The position numbers and the translations under genes are program-made. 64,000 nt of DNA from NCBI GenBank assembly GCA_963969395.1, contig OZ017796.1, positions 6,140,501-6,204,500 on the forward strand. The letters are read 5' to 3'. Below are positions 57,601 to 64,000 of this stretch, piece after piece. Below the pieces are notes generated by a model, which worked only from the letters and a program-made list of their open reading frames with translations, had not been told where the DNA came from and ran no database searches. Numbering within the stretch: position 1 is the first letter of the stretch; each line of letters starts with the position of its first letter. Origin of the DNA: Pseudoscleropodium purum (lineage: Eukaryota; Streptophyta; Bryopsida; Hypnales; Brachytheciaceae).

Positions 57601-58544
57601 GAATCCATGACTCCCTGCAAACTAGAACACCTCATAACTTTCATCTTGTAAATCAAAATGGAATAATTCAAATCTTTTCATACACATATAAATCTAGAAA
57701 ATCAATTTCAAATTTTTATTTTTGAAAAAAATGATTTTTTAAGAAATTTTTGGGCTATCCGCCAAGCATAAAAAATTACATATCATGCAATAACTTTTGA
57801 ATCATGTAGTCAAAAGTTATGAAAATTGTTGGGCCTTAAAGCTACTCCTTAGGCACATGTTGTGTGAAAATTTCAGCAAAAAAACTAAAAACTCCATTTG
57901 TAGTAAGTTGCCCAAAATTGCTATGTTGCCAAAAAATGTAATTTGGACCTTTAGGGGTTAAATCTCTACCCATTATTTTTAATTTATATAATCAAAGTGG
58001 AAAATAATTTAGTATTTGGAGGATTATTTGAAAATTACAAAAACAAATAGGGAGGTTCTTATTTAAACATTCACCTAACACTTTTAGTATTAAATTTTTA
58101 TGACAAATAATACTTGAATAGGATGAATTTCTTAAAAATTCAAAAAAAATATTAGAAAGGTTGTATTTAAATCTTCACCTTTATTTTTCTAATTTTAGAT
58201 CAATATTACAAATAATCATGAATAGGTTGAGTCTTTCAGATATGCAATGCTCATTGCAACTTTGTGACTACAAAATAATATGCCCAATAACAAATTAGCT
58301 GCAAAGTCAAAACATAAAGTCTAGTGAACCAACACTCAACACATTTTTAAGGCCCTTGACTTCCGTAAGATCACTATTGTGAGATCTCATAGGGTTGACT
58401 TTATATATAGGGTTAGCCCTATGAGAATTATGGATATTAAATAAAAGTCTATTGCTCGGCATTTTACATTGAGAGAGGCCCTCTTCATCTGGCCTCTCCC
58501 TTTATAAGGCACTTTTTGCACTAGGATTACATTAGAGGAAGATG
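54641..58544. other. AT-rich non-coding DNA with tandem and dispersed repeats
   Basis: No gene seen. Three diverged tandem units lie at about 55330-55690. A dispersed AT-rich repeat occurs in minus orientation (about 56750-56960) and then plus orientation (about 57030-57960). Confidence 0.5.
55320..55690 (+). repeat. Diverged tandem repeat, about 120-140 bp, three units
   Basis: Each unit carries TTTGAATGACAAGAAGT or a close form, CTAATGTC(T/C)(T/C)ATTGTCCAATA and AAGCAT, then a CATCATGA(T/G) motif. Confidence 0.65.
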
Positions 58545-58552
58545 GGTGCAAG

Positions 58553-58796
58553 TATAGTTGTCATAACGGGCGAGTTAGGGTTATTGGACGGGACGGACGG
58601 CTTTAATTTTGTAACTTGTGCAATTTTGCGGAATGACACGTCACCTCGTCCGCGCCCAGCATGTTCCTTAATCCACATGGCATCCACGTGGCCTATTTTT
58701 CCGTTATCAGAAAGTCAACTATATGTTGATTGTATCGGACGGGCGGGACCTCTAACGAACGGGCGAACCGGACGTCCGTCCACTATGACAACCATG
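58553..58796 (-). mobile_element. hAT MITE, family B, copy 2 (244 bp, shortened)
   Basis: Perfect 8-bp duplication GGTGCAAG (58545-58552, 58797-58804). Ends TATAGTTGTCATA and TATGACAACCATG. Lacks some 70 bp present in the other family B copies. Confidence 0.9.
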
Positions 58797-58896
58797 GGTG
58801 CAAGCCTCTACCGGTCAAGTACGTACCACATAGAGGGAAAATTTAAGAATATGAGGAAAATCACTAGAGGCTAACTTACTCTTTCGTACTTGCAAC

Positions 58897-59207
58897 CATG
58901 GTTGTCATAGTAGATGGACGTCCGGTTCGCCCGTTCGTTAGAGGTCCTGCCCGTCCAATACAGTCAACACATAGTTGACTTTCTGATAACGGAAAAATAG
59001 GCCACGTGGATGCCATGTGGATTAAGGAACATGCTGGGCGTAGTCGCGTAGACGAGATCATCAGGGCGTGGACAAGGTGACGTGTCATTCCGCAAAATTG
59101 CACAAGTTACAAAATTAAAGCCGTCCGGATCATCCGTCCGTCCGGTCCGGTTTGCTTGTCCGTCCATCCCATCCGATGACCCTAACTCGCCCATTATGAC
59201 AACCATG
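58897..59207 (+). mobile_element. hAT MITE, family B, copy 3 (311 bp)
   Basis: Perfect 8-bp duplication CTTGCAAC (58889-58896, 59208-59215). Ends CATGGTTGTCATA and TATGACAACCATG. Only 100 bp from copy 2 and in opposite orientation. Confidence 0.93.
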
Positions 59208-59215
59208 CTTGCAAC

Positions 59216-59851
59216 CTCCCTTGTGATTGACCAAAAGAAAGATTTGAATCCCGTAATTGTCTCATATTTAGTCTTTTTATCTCTATCTAAGCACCTTCAT
59301 TGTTTACTATAAAAGAAAAAGGTGTTTTGAGTGAGTTTTTTAGTATAATCTTAAAAATAAGATTATAAGTAATGAATGCCACATTTCACTATTTTTGGAC
59401 TATCTAATGAATTTTGGATCATACATAAAAAGATTTCTTGAAAAAAACATCAAGAGATCTCCAAATGTTTTGTATCAATTTCTTGGTGTTTTAGAATATC
59501 TCTTTATGACTATTTTTTCTCTCTCGATAATCATTATTAATTTTGGACTTTCAAAAGTCCAAAAGTAGTTAAATGTAACATATGACTTTTTAACTTTTAA
59601 GAAAATTTTAAAAGAAAATTTACTATCTAAAAATATATGTGTTTTTAGTAAAATTTTGTTGAAAAACTCTTTAAAGGTTATTGCTTATAATCTTATGTTT
59701 GAGACTATACTTTTAAAAACCCACTTAAAACATCCCTTTCTCTTGTAGTGGTCACACTTCCCATTACAAGTAATTATGAGTTTGGCTCTAGACATAAGTT
59801 TCATTTAGAGTGTCATTTTGCGAAGACAATTACTCACATAGAGTCATAGAC
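59216..59851. other. AT-rich 3' flank of SRP54
   Basis: No gene seen; likely holds the SRP54 3' UTR and polyadenylation region. Confidence 0.45.
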
Positions 59852-62767
<2,916 letters not shown>

Positions 62768-63245
62768 CTTGCAGAGCTACTTTTCGCACCTCAAATCCCA
62801 ATTTATTAAACCGAAAGCACAAGAGCTCGCCACTAATTCCACTTCTCTCTCACTCATCACGACACGTGATTCTTTCAAGGCTTCCTCGAAACCTTACACT
62901 CGTTGTTCGACATGTTGCGAGTCATGAATATGGTGCAACAATCACTAGTCTAAAAAATTTCTAAAATTCTCAACTATATTACAACTAAGGAAAACAAATG
63001 TCAAATTTAGTTTGGTATGAATCATTCAGGGAATCATTCAACAAAAGTCCCATAGCTCTCACTATACACAAATATATTGTGAACAATATAATGAGAATAT
63101 ATTTTTGTCTTCCTAGTCTTTTGAAATGTCTTTCTAGTCTCTACCATGTACATTTGCCTTATACTTTTACTTTGATCTAAAATTACATAATTATCTTTCA
63201 CTTTATCTTAAAAAAGTGCAAGATACTCTTTTAGCAACTATTACC
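62768..63245. other. 5' flank of SRP54
   Basis: Presumed promoter region; no distinct TATA box was identified. AT-rich upstream of about 62930. Confidence 0.4.
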
Positions 63246-63253
63246 CTATTTGA

Positions 63254-63593
63254 CATGGTTGTCATAGTGGACGGACGTCCAATTCGCCCGTCTGTTAGAG
63301 GTCCCACCCGTCCGATACAGTCAACATATAGTTGACTTTCTGATAACGGAAAAATAGGCCACGTGGATGCCATATGGATTAAGGAACGGACGGACGGACG
63401 GATGAGATCGTCAGGGCGTGGACGAGATCGTCCGCGCCCTGAATTGGATTTCGCATTCCGAGGTGACTTGTCATTCTGCAAAATTGCACAAGTTGCAAAA
63501 TTAAAGCTGTCTAGACCGTCCGTTCGTCTGGTCCGGTTTGCTCGTCCGTCCGTCCCGTCCAATGACCCTAACTCGCCCATTATGACAACCATG
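63254..63593 (+). mobile_element. hAT MITE, family B, copy 4 (340 bp)
   Basis: Ends CATGGTTGTCATAGTGG and TATGACAACCATG. Flanks CTATTTGA (63246-63253) and CTATTTAA (63594-63601), 7/8. It lies 490 bp upstream of the SRP54 start codon. Confidence 0.9.
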
Positions 63594-63601
63594 CTATTTA
63601 A

Positions 63602-64000
63602 TTGTATCTTATTTTCAATAATTGCCCCTATTATAACTTCTTACTAATATACACCATCTTCAAGGACTAATAACTTCTTTAAAAAAATAAACTATAAAAT
63701 AGAAAGACATCCTATATATATAAAGTAAAACCAACAAAACAAGAATGAAAAGAAATTGGGAAAAAAATCAGAAAGCAAAGGGAAAAAAAATATATTTAAG
63801 AAAAAAAATGAAGTAGTTTAAAGAATAAGAAATGTTGGGAAAAAAGGAAGAAAGATCTATTTCATATTTGTATGTAAATTATTGAATTAGAGTTTAGGAT
63901 TGTAGTTTGTAGTCATTCATATGGAATTACTTCAATAAAATACTAGTGTAATGAAATATGTTTAAAGAGTACTCAAGTGCATTAACTTTTTCAATTTTGT
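63602..64000. other. A-rich intergenic DNA
   Basis: Nothing recognisable. Confidence 0.5.

Overview
The window is nuclear DNA from a land plant. The evidence is a nine-exon, plant-like SRP54 gene with clean GT-AG introns, TTTAGGG-type telomere-like motifs, and plant-type DNA transposons (hAT, CACTA-like, Stowaway-like, Mutator-like). I cannot name the species. A grass-style Stowaway terminus points one way and the divergent SRP54 does not settle it. Outside SRP54, nearly everything recognisable is mobile or repeated DNA in an AT-rich background.

Main result: two very large cargo-carrying hAT-type elements. Element II spans 30506-49027 (18.5 kb). Its ends are CAGGGTTGTCAAA inverted repeats, flanked by 8-bp target duplications GTTGACAA/GTTGACAG. 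It lies inside a small hAT MITE whose own 8-bp duplication, CCGTTTTG, is perfect on both outer sides (30486-30493 and 49315-49322). It carries a protein kinase (-), a coiled-coil protein (+), a RING-H2 protein (-) and a hAT transposase (+). Element I spans 2416-12847 (10.4 kb), with CAGGGTTGAC/CAGCGTTGAC ends and duplications GCACGATC/GGACGATC. It carries a decayed set of the same gene types and no transposase: a kinase pseudogene, a G/S/Y-rich protein sharing the N-terminal domain, and a RING-protein pseudogene. Six of the seven cargo genes (all but the element I kinase pseudogene) sit just downstream of a GC-rich short-motif array (GGACGG or ACGTCCCCGCCC type) and a TATA box. The same motifs are subterminal in the elements.

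Layout. 1-2415: AT-rich DNA with a dispersed repeat. 2416-12847: element I. 13497-13799: family A hAT MITE. About 14.4-22.1 kb: two copies in direct order of a 3-kb repeat, with a Stowaway-like MITE between them and a retrotransposed insert in the second. About 22.5-27.6 kb: an inverted copy of the same repeat. 27943-28159: a CACTA-like palindromic MITE. 28583-28880: a TIR MITE. 30506-49027: element II. About 49.3-54.6 kb: a fourth repeat copy interrupted by several MITEs. 54.6-58.5 kb: AT-rich DNA with tandem and dispersed repeats. 58553-59207: two family B hAT MITEs. 59852-62767: SRP54 (-). 63254-63593: another family B MITE.

How it fits together. Family A MITEs share termini with element I, and family B MITEs resemble the element II termini. 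This suggests two hAT lineages, each with a large gene-carrying form and short internally deleted forms. The recurrence of kinase plus RING/coiled-coil cargo in two separately inserted elements suggests these genes belong to the elements rather than being chance captures. Their function is inference only.
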